From Chryseobacterium kimseyorum (GTDB taxonomy: Bacteria; Bacteroidota; Bacteroidia; Flavobacteriales; Weeksellaceae): a stretch of 64,000 bases of DNA. The notes under the pieces are model-generated. The model saw only the letters and a program-made list of their open reading frames with translations, was not told where the DNA came from and made no database searches. Below are positions 42,453 through 51,277 of the stretch, piece by piece. The stretch lies in contig NZ_JAPDHW010000003.1 of NCBI RefSeq assembly GCF_025971945.1, positions 124,001 through 188,000 on the forward strand. The letters are read 5' to 3'. How positions within the stretch are numbered: the first letter of the stretch is position 1; every line of letters begins with the position of its first letter. Made by a program: the position numbers and the translations under genes.

Positions 42453-43409
42453 TTACTTAGTTGAGTTAGAAACATTCAAATCTCTCATCTCTCCATTTGG
42501 CGTGATCAGAATAAAAGATTTGCTGTTCTTATTTTCAATCTTTTCCTCTTTAGTAATTACTAATTTTACTTCGTACATTACCTGAATAACGGGTTCCATA
42601 ATCGTAGGATTAATAACAAAATCAAATTCTTTGTCTAAAACCGGTTGATAATACAAGGTTGTTGATTTATTGGTCTGATTTACATTTGCCAGTTTCGTCA
42701 AGGCTAAAAAAGAACTGTTGTAAGCCTCATAAGATTTATACATTTCTGTCGGAAGTTTGGTTTGAAAGCCGTCATTAATCGATTTTCTACTGTTGGCAAA
42801 AGTTTCTCCAAGTAAAATTTCATAGTTTTTTACTTTTTCATGAAGTGCAAGTTTTGCTTTATTCATCAATTCTTTTTTAACTATTTCGAGGCTGTTTGCA
42901 AAATAATCTACTCTTACAAGATCATAAATTTCATTTTTTGATAGAACTGTAATGAGTTCGTTCAACTGAGAAGGATTTGAGAATTTAATGTGCAGATTTT
43001 TTTTAAGTTCAAAACCTGTAGGAACTTCATTGTAAGTTTTTCTGCTGAAAGTCTTTTTCTCAACCGCATACTGATAAACCGGAACAAAAGAAACCATATC
43101 AACATAAGTTTCAATTCCTTTATGAGTACTGATCAGATCTAATGCGCTCTTTAGGCGTTTATCCATCAGAGAATTCACTTCATCTGATGTTTCTGCTACC
43201 TGTGTCAGGCTAAAAATTGCAACATACTTATCCGCTTTTACATTTGCCATTCCTTTGATACTTATAACTAAATTATTCTCTAAAGGAACACTGACGCTAA
43301 TGTTGTTTTCCTGATAACGTACCTGATTTTGATAATTAATATTTCCTGAAACCTGTGCAAAACTGAATTGAAAAAATACAGCCGAAGCCAGGCATAAAAT
43401 GTTTTTCAT
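42453..43409 (-). CDS. SIMPL (DUF541) domain protein 2, long form
   Basis: A 318-residue secreted protein with a signal peptide (MKNILCLASAVFFQFSFAQ) and a divergent SIMPL domain (LVISIKGMANVKADKYVAIFSL; RRV-type middle replaced by KRLKSALDL). It is about 95 residues longer than SIMPL protein 1 and not obviously a recent duplicate. It has its own promoter with operator 3. Assignment rests on the N-terminal pattern and context, so it is less sure. Confidence 0.75.
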   Translation of the reverse strand: MKNILCLASAVFFQFSFAQVSGNINYQNQVRYQENNISVSVPLENNLVISIKGMANVKADKYVAIFSLTQVAETSDEVNSLMDKRLKSALDLISTHKGIETYVDMVSFVPVYQYAVEKKTFSRKTYNEVPTGFELKKNLHIKFSNPSQLNELITVLSKNEIYDLVRVDYFANSLEIVKKELMNKAKLALHEKVKNYEILLGETFANSRKSINDGFQTKLPTEMYKSYEAYNSSFLALTKLANVNQTNKSTTLYYQPVLDKEFDFVINPTIMEPVIQVMYEVKLVITKEEKIENKNSKSFILITPNGEMRDLNVSNSTK

Positions 43410-43434
43410 AATGATTAATTTTAAGATTATACTG

Positions 43435-43442
43435 CAAACTTA
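43435..43442 (-). promoter_or_regulatory. -7 box of SIMPL gene 2
   Basis: TAAGTTTG on the minus strand, exact match to TAnnTTTG, 29 bp from operator 3. Confidence 0.65.
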
Positions 43443-43471
43443 ACCGCCTCAGAGAAACCATTTAAAGCCAA

Positions 43472-43498
43472 CTTGGTCAATTGAGGTTTTCGCTTGGT
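43472..43498. promoter_or_regulatory. LytTR-type operator 3 (SIMPL gene 2)
   Basis: CTTGGT at 43472-43477 and 43493-43498, 21 bp apart. The remainder of the 346-bp gap 43410-43755 is AT-rich and holds operator 4 and the kinase promoter but no gene. Confidence 0.75.
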
Positions 43499-43686
43499 AG
43501 AATTAAAGAGACAACTAAGAAGAATTGTCAGTTTAAATAAAATTAATTGTCAAACATTTTACTTAATGCTAAATTTTGGAATATTTAATCTGCTCAATCC
43601 TTAAAATCTTTGGGAAAACTATAATCAAAAATCACCATCCAAAATTCTGTTTTTTAATTAAAAGTTGTCGCTCATAAAATTTTCAA

Positions 43687-43713
43687 CTTGGTAAAAACAG
43701 CTTTTCGCTTGGT
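43687..43713. promoter_or_regulatory. LytTR-type operator 4 (kinase-regulator operon)
   Basis: CTTGGT at 43687-43692 and 43708-43713, 21 bp apart, 30 bp upstream of the -7 box TATCTTTG at 43744. Suggests autoregulation. The motif runs with transcription here, against it in operators 1-3. Confidence 0.75.
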
Positions 43714-43743
43714 GAATCGTTTTTGGCGAACTGAATATATGTA

Positions 43744-43751
43744 TATCTTTG
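43744..43751 (+). promoter_or_regulatory. -7 box of the TPR-LytS kinase gene
   Basis: TATCTTTG, exact consensus, ending only 4 bp before the ATG at 43756, so the transcript may be leaderless. Confidence 0.65.
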
Positions 43752-43755
43752 TTTT

Positions 43756-45540
43756 ATGAAATTCTATCATTTCTTTTTCACACTGGTCTTTACGTTTCTT
43801 GGGAATAAAATGTATTCTCAAAGCAATAAAGTAGTTGAAGAAGTGACCAGCGAAAGTAAAATTTTACGAAAAGCCGTCGACAAAAAAGATGAATCTGCAG
43901 AAGCTGAATCTTATTTTAAAATCGGTGAATCTTATTTTAATGCATCCAATTTTTCTAAAAGTGAAGAATACTTTTTAAAATCTAAAAACATTTACGAAAA
44001 GCTGAATGACAAACAGAATCTCGAAAAGGTCACCAGAAAACTGGCACAATCTCAGGAAAGTCAGAATAAACTGACAGCGGCGGCAAAAAATTATGAAGTC
44101 GCTTCAAAAGTTGGTTATTCTAGGTCGAAAAAGGTACAGAATTCCAATGATGCCTCAAGGCTGAATTCCAATTCACCGGTTGTGAGGATGGAAGCCATTC
44201 AAAACAACATTCAGAACAGCGAAAAGGAAAACAATAAGGAAGATCTTGCGGCGGGATATTCTCAAATGGCCGAGGCCAATCTTGAGGTTAAAAATATTCC
44301 TAAAGCAGAAGAAAACCTCACCACGGCATACAAAATTTCAAAAGATGAATCTCCACAGCAGGCTTTGGCGATCAACCAAAAACTGACCGATCTATATGTT
44401 GTTAATAAAGATTTTGACAAGGCGATTGAAGTCAAAAAGAAGGTTCTGAAGGAAGATTTTGTTAACGAAAATTCTCAGAAAAAAGTTGAACAGATTCAGG
44501 AACTTGCAGATATTTACATCAAAAAAAATGATCCTCAGGAAGCAATTTCTCTACTTAGAAATGCGTATGATATTGCTTTAAATAAAGGTCATACTTTAGA
44601 AGCACAGAAAAGTGTGAAAAGACTCGACAGTTTATATGCAATTTCTGAAAACACAGATGCTTCCGTACAATTATACAGAGATTTTCTTGGAAAACTTCCC
44701 GATTTGGTTTCAAAAGACCGAAGTTTGGTCGACAATAAAATTCTTGAGGATACCGAACAGAGAATTTCTCAGCTCGAACAGGAAAAGAAACTGAAAGATG
44801 AGCTCATCAGGAAGAAAAACCTTTTCAACTACAGCCTCATCGCTGCTTTGGTTATTTTAATAGGTTTAATAATATTTATTTTCAGAACTCTAAAGAAAGT
44901 TCAGATTAAAAACAAAAAAATCGCTTTGCAGTCGCTGCGTCGTGAGATGAATCCGCATTTTATTTTCAACAGCTTAAACTCTGTGAATCATTTTATTGCA
45001 ACAAATAACGAACTGGAAGCCAATCAATATTTAACCAAATTCTCAAAACTGATGCGGGGCGTAATGGAAAATTCTACAGATGATTTTATTCCGTTTCAGC
45101 AGGAATTAGATTTGCTCCAAAACTATTTAGCTTTAGAAAAAACCCGTTTCGCTGATAAGTTTGATTATGAAATTGAAGTCGATGAAAGTCTCAATACGCA
45201 AAGTTTAAAAGTTCCCGGAATGTTGGTGCAGCCATTTCTTGAAAACGCTGTATGGCATGGTTTACGGTACCGCACTGTAAAAGGATTTTTGAAATTAAAA
45301 TTTGAAAAATCATCCGAAAATCTGAAAATTACCATCGAAGACAACGGCATCGGTATCGAAGAAAGTAAGAAGCAAAAAACAGAGCATCAGAAAACCCGAA
45401 AAGGCCGTGGCATGAAAAATACTTTGGAAAGAATTGCTCTATTGAATGACTTATATAAACAGAATATCGAATATAAAATCACGGACAAGCCAAATTCTCA
45501 AGGTGTTTCCGTAGAGATTTCTTATGAAGTATTAAGTTGA
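43756..45540 (+). CDS. TPR-containing LytS/YehU-type sensor histidine kinase
   Basis: A 594-residue kinase: signal peptide (~1-21), TPR-type helical repeats (~46-320) probably in the periplasm, a coiled coil (~320-352), one membrane helix (NYSLIAALVILIGLIIFIF), then a His_kinase domain with His401 in REMNPHFIFNSLNSVNHF and a GHKL ATPase (LVQPFLENAVWHGL, EDNGIGIEES, GRGMKN). It feeds the LytTR regulator encoded 52 bp downstream. The TPR sensor implies a protein or peptide signal. Confidence 0.94.
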   Translation: MKFYHFFFTLVFTFLGNKMYSQSNKVVEEVTSESKILRKAVDKKDESAEAESYFKIGESYFNASNFSKSEEYFLKSKNIYEKLNDKQNLEKVTRKLAQSQESQNKLTAAAKNYEVASKVGYSRSKKVQNSNDASRLNSNSPVVRMEAIQNNIQNSEKENNKEDLAAGYSQMAEANLEVKNIPKAEENLTTAYKISKDESPQQALAINQKLTDLYVVNKDFDKAIEVKKKVLKEDFVNENSQKKVEQIQELADIYIKKNDPQEAISLLRNAYDIALNKGHTLEAQKSVKRLDSLYAISENTDASVQLYRDFLGKLPDLVSKDRSLVDNKILEDTEQRISQLEQEKKLKDELIRKKNLFNYSLIAALVILIGLIIFIFRTLKKVQIKNKKIALQSLRREMNPHFIFNSLNSVNHFIATNNELEANQYLTKFSKLMRGVMENSTDDFIPFQQELDLLQNYLALEKTRFADKFDYEIEVDESLNTQSLKVPGMLVQPFLENAVWHGLRYRTVKGFLKLKFEKSSENLKITIEDNGIGIEESKKQKTEHQKTRKGRGMKNTLERIALLNDLYKQNIEYKITDKPNSQGVSVEISYEVLS

Positions 45541-45592
45541 TTTTTAATTGTTTTCCATTAAACTTTAAACCTTAAACCCAAAACCTGTCAGC

Positions 45593-46327
45593 ATGAAAAT
45601 AAAATCCGTTATCGTAGACGACGAAAAAATTGCAAGAGAAGTTCTCAGAAACTATCTTACCAAATACTGTCCGCAAATCGAGATTTTGGGCGAAGCGGAA
45701 AATATTAAAGAAGCCGTTCCCTTGATTGCTGAAATGCAGCCTCAACTGGTTTTTCTTGATGTAGAAATGCCTTTTGGGAACGCGTTTGATGTGTTGGAAG
45801 CGACCAAAGCATTTTCCTACGAAACGATTTTCATCACGGCATTTTCGCAATATTCGCTTCAGGCTTTGAATAAATCTGCGAGTTATTATATTTTAAAACC
45901 CATCGATATTCAGGAACTGATTTTGGCTGTGAATAAAGTGGCTGAAAGCATTCAGAACAAAGAAGAACTCAACCGGAATAAAATTCTTTTAGAAAATTTA
46001 AAATTAAAACCTGAAAAGCAACAGTTGATTCTTCCGACTTTGCAGGGCTTTGACGTGGTAAAAACTGAAGATATTGTGCGACTTCAGGCAGATGGAAATT
46101 TCACTCAGGTTTATCTTACCGACGGCTCGAAGAAAATGGTCTGCCGGTTTTTGAAACACTTCGACGACTTGCTGGAAAATCCTTTTGTGAGGGTTCACCG
46201 TTCGCATATTATCAACACCGGATTTGTGAGATCTTATCACAAAAGCGGAACGGCAACATTGGCTGATCAAACTGAAATTGAAGTTTCCGGTAGTTTTAAA
46301 GAACAGTTTTTGAAGGTTTTTTCGTAA
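45593..46327 (+). CDS. LytTR family response regulator
   Basis: A 244-residue regulator: receiver domain with phospho-acceptor Asp56 (LVFLDVEMP) and Lys in YILKPID, and a C-terminal LytTR DNA-binding domain (about 140-242; VRVHRSHIINTGFVRSY). LytTR proteins bind paired direct repeats about 21 bp apart, matching the four CTTGGT-N15-CTTGGT sites nearby. Partner of the upstream kinase. Confidence 0.95.
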   Translation: MKIKSVIVDDEKIAREVLRNYLTKYCPQIEILGEAENIKEAVPLIAEMQPQLVFLDVEMPFGNAFDVLEATKAFSYETIFITAFSQYSLQALNKSASYYILKPIDIQELILAVNKVAESIQNKEELNRNKILLENLKLKPEKQQLILPTLQGFDVVKTEDIVRLQADGNFTQVYLTDGSKKMVCRFLKHFDDLLENPFVRVHRSHIINTGFVRSYHKSGTATLADQTEIEVSGSFKEQFLKVFS

Positions 46328-46417
46328 ATAGCTACTTTAAGCTAAAAATTATTCGCTGTAATCCAAAACCAATTAGGGCATTATTTTTGAATTTTCATTT
46401 CAACAAAATCTTCAGAT

Positions 46418-46957
46418 ATGAAAACGTTTCAGAAAATAGCTATTCCCGTTTCTTTAGGTATTATCGGATTATTACTGTTCAATTCCTGTTCGGTCGGGAT
46501 AACGAAAGGTGCAACGGCAGTTACCAATTTTAAGTCAGATAAATATTTGGGAAAATGGTATGAAATTGCCCGCTTCGATTATAAATTTGAAAGAGATTTG
46601 GATAATGTAACCGCCAATTATTCTTTAAATCCTGACGGTACCATTAAAGTTCAGAACAGAGGATATAATTACGTTAAAAAAGAATGGAAAGAGTCGGTCG
46701 GTGAAGCAAGATTTGTTAATGATAAATCGGAAGCGAGGTTGAAAGTTTCATTTTTCAAACCAATTTGGGCAGGTTATAATGTGATTGATATTGACGACGA
46801 TTACCAAAATGCCTTGGTGGTCGGAAACAGTACAAAATACATCTGGATTTTATCACGGAACAAAGAAATTCCTAACAGCATCAGAGAGCGGTTTTTGGCA
46901 AAGGCTGAGAAACTGGGGTACAATACCAATGATTTGATTTGGGTAAAGCATAATTAG
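46418..46957 (+). CDS. Blc-type bacterial lipocalin lipoprotein
   Basis: A 179-residue lipoprotein (lipobox LFNSC) with the lipocalin signature KYLGKWYEIARFDYKFE (GxW) and the C-terminal ILSRNKEIP. Outer-membrane Blc proteins carry fatty acids or lysophospholipids. It is 90 bp after the LytTR regulator gene with no CTTGGT pair of its own. Confidence 0.92.
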   Translation: MKTFQKIAIPVSLGIIGLLLFNSCSVGITKGATAVTNFKSDKYLGKWYEIARFDYKFERDLDNVTANYSLNPDGTIKVQNRGYNYVKKEWKESVGEARFVNDKSEARLKVSFFKPIWAGYNVIDIDDDYQNALVVGNSTKYIWILSRNKEIPNSIRERFLAKAEKLGYNTNDLIWVKHN

Positions 46958-47012
46958 CCAGAGCGACAGTGGAGCGGCAAAATTTCCAAAAAGAAATAGA
47001 TTAAGAAAACTC

Positions 47013-47048
47013 AAACCTCACAGGTTTTTAAAACCTGTGAGGTTTTTT
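47013..47048. terminator. Bidirectional terminator
   Basis: AAACCTCACAGGTTTT pairs perfectly with AAAACCTGTGAGGTTT around TA (stem about 16 bp), followed by T residues. It lies between convergent genes. The AACCTCACAGG palindrome also recurs in flavobacterial genomes (recalled). Confidence 0.88.
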
Positions 47049-47059
47049 TAAGTGTAATT

Positions 47060-47536
47060 TTAATTAAGATTTTTATACTCTTTCCATTCCATAAAGCGAT
47101 GGCCGATAATCTGTTTCATCAGATCGTAGTTTTCATACGTGTCTTCAATATGATAAAAAGTTTCGTATTCAAAGTCACTTTCTTCAGCGATGGAATCAAA
47201 AAGGTTGATATAATCGGTGGCAAATGAACTGAATTTATCTGCAAAATCGGTTTCGTCAACATAATAATCTCTGGCGAACGCGTTTCCCATATCATTTAAA
47301 TCATACTCAGAAAATTTGCCATCCATAGATTCTAAAATAAATTCGGCTCCCGTCATTTCTCTCCGTTTTAGCTTTTCAATTTCATCATAAGAATCTTCTT
47401 TCAATTCTTCAGAAACCAAATCATTGGCAACACACCAGTTCAAAAACATTCCTGTATGCGTGGCGCCGTTTTTCTCAGGAAGTCCTTCCGGGAAATCTCC
47501 GCCATAATGCCACGATGCATCATCATATTTCGTCAT
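47060..47536 (-). CDS. DUF7832-type hypothetical protein
   Basis: A 158-residue acidic cytosolic protein beginning MTKYDDASWHYGGDFPEGLP, with HTGMFLNWCVANDL. The pattern matches a small family (DUF7832) of unknown function, sometimes seen among toxin-immunity-like genes. The very acidic composition fits an immunity-like protein, but no toxin gene is adjacent. Confidence 0.75.
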   Translation of the reverse strand: MTKYDDASWHYGGDFPEGLPEKNGATHTGMFLNWCVANDLVSEELKEDSYDEIEKLKRREMTGAEFILESMDGKFSEYDLNDMGNAFARDYYVDETDFADKFSSFATDYINLFDSIAEESDFEYETFYHIEDTYENYDLMKQIIGHRFMEWKEYKNLN

Positions 47537-47649
47537 AATCTTTATTATAGTTGTAGACAGTTCAAATCAAAGATATAAAAAATCATTTTCTTTTGCTCGC
47601 TACAGAGATTTTCACGTCATTTGTAAGGAATTTATTCAAACTTAAATAC

Positions 47650-48900
47650 ATGCAAAACGCAGTTCTTATTACCATAGGTGACGAAATTCTTTCTGGAAAT
47701 ACGGTCGATACCAATTCAAATTTTATCGCAACAGAGCTTAAAAACATTGGAGTCAAAGTCGTACAGATTTTCACCATTTCAGACGAGATTGAAATTATTA
47801 AAAATACTTTGAAATCAGCTTTCGAATTGGGCGATTTAGTCATTACTACCGGAGGTTTGGGACCAACAAGAGATGATAAAACCAAGAAAGCTTTGGCGGA
47901 ATTTTTTGATGATGAAATTGCTTTGGATGAGGTGACTTTTGAACATTTGAAAGGATATATGGAAAGGCGCGGTCGCATAGAAATTCTGGAAAGAAACCGT
48001 GAACAGGCGTTTGTGCCGACAAAATCTACAGTTTTTCAAAATCATTATGGTACTGCTCCGTGTATGATGATGGAAAAGGACGGAAAATTGTCTTTCAGTT
48101 TGCCTGGCGTTCCTTACGAAGTAAAACCTTTGATTAAAGACCAGATTATTCCTTATCTAAAAGATAAATTTAATCTGAATTATATTTCCACAAGAATTGT
48201 TTCTGTCGTAGGAATTCCTGAAAGTATTTTGGCGGATACCATTGAAGATTGGGAATTGGCTTTACCGGAAAATCTGGCTTTGTCTTATCTTCCAGTTGGA
48301 ACTCGGGTAAAACTAAGACTGACTGCAACCGGAACTGATGATGAAGTATTGCAAAATCAGCTGGAGCACGAAATTCAAAAGCTGTTTCCTATAATCGGAG
48401 AGAATATTATCGCAACTTCTGAAGATAAAATTGAAAAGATTTTAAGTGAGATTTTAAATGAGAAAGATTTAACAATTTCCACTGCGGAGAGCTGTACTGG
48501 CGGTTATTTGGCACAAATGCTGACCTCAAATCCTGGAAGTTCAAAATATTTTATTGGTGGTGTAGTTGCTTATGCCACTCAAAAGAAGACAGATATTCTT
48601 CACGTGTCTGAAGGGACGATCGAAAGATTTACTGTTGTGAGCAGAGAAGTTTCTCGTGAGATGGCTGATGGTTGTCAGAGTTTATTTAAATCTGATATTT
48701 CTCTTTCCACAACCGGAGTTGCCGGTCCCGGAAAAGGAGAGGATGGAAAAGAAGTGGGGTTGGTCTACTATACAATTAACGTGAATAATCAGTCTGAAAC
48801 TTTTAAACTTCACCTTCCGCATCTTGACAGACAGGATTTTATTTATTTTGTTTCACAGAAAATTATTCAGGATTTGGTGGGGATTTTAATTTCAAAATAG
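47650..48900 (+). CDS. cinA: CinA family nicotinamide-nucleotide amidase
   Basis: A 416-residue protein starting at 47650 (MQNAVLITIGDEILSGNTVD); the in-frame start at 47593 adds 19 residues that break the family start. N-terminal MoCF-like domain with TTGGLGPTRDD; C-terminal CinA deamidase domain with STAESCTGGYLAQMLT and TGVAGPGKGEDGK. Hydrolyses NMN to nicotinate mononucleotide in pyridine nucleotide recycling. Confidence 0.95.
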   Translation: MQNAVLITIGDEILSGNTVDTNSNFIATELKNIGVKVVQIFTISDEIEIIKNTLKSAFELGDLVITTGGLGPTRDDKTKKALAEFFDDEIALDEVTFEHLKGYMERRGRIEILERNREQAFVPTKSTVFQNHYGTAPCMMMEKDGKLSFSLPGVPYEVKPLIKDQIIPYLKDKFNLNYISTRIVSVVGIPESILADTIEDWELALPENLALSYLPVGTRVKLRLTATGTDDEVLQNQLEHEIQKLFPIIGENIIATSEDKIEKILSEILNEKDLTISTAESCTGGYLAQMLTSNPGSSKYFIGGVVAYATQKKTDILHVSEGTIERFTVVSREVSREMADGCQSLFKSDISLSTTGVAGPGKGEDGKEVGLVYYTINVNNQSETFKLHLPHLDRQDFIYFVSQKIIQDLVGILISK

Positions 48901-49036
48901 AGGTTCTATGTTTTTAAATGAAAATAAATTAACCTTACCGTAACAAAATTTAAATTTAATATACTTATTGTATAAATAGTTGTTACACTGAAATCGTCGT
49001 GTTTTGAAATGGAAAAAAATATCTAAGGATGTTGAC

Positions 49037-49064
49037 GATTGCAGGTGACCTTTAAAAAAAATAA
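49037..49064 (+). promoter_or_regulatory. Leader element shared with the PfkB-kinase gene
   Basis: GATTGCAGGTGACC followed by TTTAAAAAAAATAA. It is identical at 26 of 28 positions to 57686-57713, and both end 10-12 bp before a start codon. Confidence 0.6.
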
Positions 49065-49076
49065 AAAGTTTCTATA

Positions 49077-51131
49077 ATGAAAAAATTAACGCTTTCTTTG
49101 TTTTTATTGGCAGGAATTTGTTCGCAGAATACGCTGAACGCTCAGGCTAAATCAACTAATGCAGCAAGTACAACAGACAAAGGTTTAGACCTTAGTTTGA
49201 TGGATAAAACTGTTCGTCCACAGGATGATTTCTACAACTTCGTGAGTGGAACATGGATGAAAACAGCTAAAATTCCTTCTGATAAACCAACTTGGGGAAG
49301 TTTCAACAAATTGGCTGATGATACAGATAACAATTCGATGACGATTTTAAATTCTCTTCTGAAAGATAAATTTGCAGACGGAAGTGAAGGTAAAAAAATT
49401 CAGGATCTGTACGCTACCTATATGAATATGCAGAAGAGAAATGCAGACGGAATCAAACCTATTCAGGAAAACATCAGCAAAATAGATGCGATAAAAAATC
49501 TTACAGATCTACAGAATTATTTAGCGACTGTTACTAAAGAAGGAGACAACACTTTCTACAGCTGGGGTGTATATTCTGATTTGAAAGACTCTAATATGAA
49601 TGCGGTTTACTTGGGTGACGCTTCGTTGGGAATGGGAAGAGATTACTATCAGAAAGTAGATGTGAAAAACACTGAGGCTTTGGCAGAATACCAAAAGTAT
49701 GTAGCTTCTATGTTGAAAGAGTTAGGCTATACCAACGCTGATGCCGCTGCAAAAGGTGTTGTGGATTACGAAAAAAGTATTGCCAAGCATTTGCTGACTA
49801 ATGAGCAGAGCAGAGACAATACACTTCAGTATAACCCAAAAACAATTGCCGAACTTTCATCTTTGGTAAAGAATGTAGACCTTGCTTCTTACCTGAAAAA
49901 AGTGGGAGTGAATACCGACAGAGTAATTATCGGTGAAATTGGATATTACAAAAACTTTGACCAGTTGGTGAATGCTAAGAATCTTCCTGTGATCAAAGAT
50001 TACCTGAAGTTTCACATGATCAACGGTGGTGCTTCTTACCTGAGTGAAAAACTGGGTGATACTAAATTTGCTTTTTACGGTAAATATCTGAGAGGCCAGC
50101 AGGAGCAGAGAGCTTTAAACAAGAGAGGGTATGAGTTAATCAACGGTTCTCTAGGTGAGGCTTTCGGTAAACTGTATGTTGAGAAATATTTCCCGGCTGA
50201 AGCAAAAGCTCAGATGGTTGAATTGATCGATTATCTGAAGAAAAGTTTTGCAGTTCACATCAATGGTTTGACGTGGATGTCTTCTACGACAAAAGAAAAA
50301 GCAATGACTAAACTGAATAAGTTTACAGTAAAAGTTGCTTATCCTGATACCTGGAAAGATTATTCTAAATTAAATATCACTCCGGAATCTAAAGGTGGAA
50401 ATCTTTATGCGAATCTTCAGAATATTGCAGAATGGCAGTACAATAAAGATTTGGCAAAAATCGGTAAGCCTGTAGATAAAACAGAATGGGGAATGACTCC
50501 ACAAACTGTAAATGCTTACTACAACCCGGTATACAACGAAATCGTTTTCCCTGCTGCGATTCTTCAGCCGCCTTTCTTTAATCCTAAAGCTGATGCTGCC
50601 GTTAATTTTGGTGGAATCGGTGCGGTTATCGGTCACGAAATTTCTCACGGATTTGATGATTCCGGTGCTCAGTTTGATGCCGACGGAAACTTAGTAGACT
50701 GGTGGACTCCGGAAGATAAAGCGAACTTCGAAAAAGCTACAAAAGCATTGGCTGCTCAATATGATAAATATGAGCCTGTAAAAGGAACTTTCGTGAACGG
50801 AACGTTTACCAACGGTGAAAATATTGCAGATTTAGGTGGTGTAAATATCGCGTATGATGCATTGCAAATGTATTTAAAAGATAAAGGAAACCCAGGTGTA
50901 ATCAGCGGTTATACTCAGGATCAGAGATTCTTCTTAAGCTGGGCTACCGTTTGGAGAACTTTATCAAGTGAAAAATATATGGTAAACCAAGTAAAAACTG
51001 ACCCACACTCTCCTGGATATTTCAGAAGTTTTGGTCCGTTGACCAACGTAGATTCTTTCTACAAAGCATTTGATGTAAAACCTGGTGACAAATTATACAA
51101 AAAACCGGAAGACAGAATTAAAATCTGGTAA
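49077..51131 (+). CDS. M13 family metallopeptidase (neprilysin-like), secreted
   Basis: A 684-residue zinc peptidase with a Sec signal peptide (MKKLTLSLFLLAG...NAQ). Zinc site His520-x3-His524 in VIGHEISHGFDDSG and third ligand Glu581 in GENIADLGG. Substrate-binding motif NAYYNP is present. Periplasmic or secreted peptide degradation. Close paralogue of the next gene, which is a lipoprotein. Confidence 0.96.
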   Translation: MKKLTLSLFLLAGICSQNTLNAQAKSTNAASTTDKGLDLSLMDKTVRPQDDFYNFVSGTWMKTAKIPSDKPTWGSFNKLADDTDNNSMTILNSLLKDKFADGSEGKKIQDLYATYMNMQKRNADGIKPIQENISKIDAIKNLTDLQNYLATVTKEGDNTFYSWGVYSDLKDSNMNAVYLGDASLGMGRDYYQKVDVKNTEALAEYQKYVASMLKELGYTNADAAAKGVVDYEKSIAKHLLTNEQSRDNTLQYNPKTIAELSSLVKNVDLASYLKKVGVNTDRVIIGEIGYYKNFDQLVNAKNLPVIKDYLKFHMINGGASYLSEKLGDTKFAFYGKYLRGQQEQRALNKRGYELINGSLGEAFGKLYVEKYFPAEAKAQMVELIDYLKKSFAVHINGLTWMSSTTKEKAMTKLNKFTVKVAYPDTWKDYSKLNITPESKGGNLYANLQNIAEWQYNKDLAKIGKPVDKTEWGMTPQTVNAYYNPVYNEIVFPAAILQPPFFNPKADAAVNFGGIGAVIGHEISHGFDDSGAQFDADGNLVDWWTPEDKANFEKATKALAAQYDKYEPVKGTFVNGTFTNGENIADLGGVNIAYDALQMYLKDKGNPGVISGYTQDQRFFLSWATVWRTLSSEKYMVNQVKTDPHSPGYFRSFGPLTNVDSFYKAFDVKPGDKLYKKPEDRIKIW

Positions 51132-51139
51132 ACAATATC

Positions 51140-51170
51140 AAAACCGTTCAGAAATGAGCGGTTTTTTTAT
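51140..51170 (+). terminator. Terminator after the first M13 gene
   Basis: ACCGTTCA-GAAA-TGAGCGGT hairpin (one wobble) followed by seven T residues. Confidence 0.82.
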
Positions 51171-51277
51171 GAAATTAAATTTTTAATTAGCCAGAAACTT
51201 TAACTCATTTTCATCAATTCTCATTTAACATAATTTCTTATATTTGATCAAACTGATTACAATTCAAAATTAATTTA

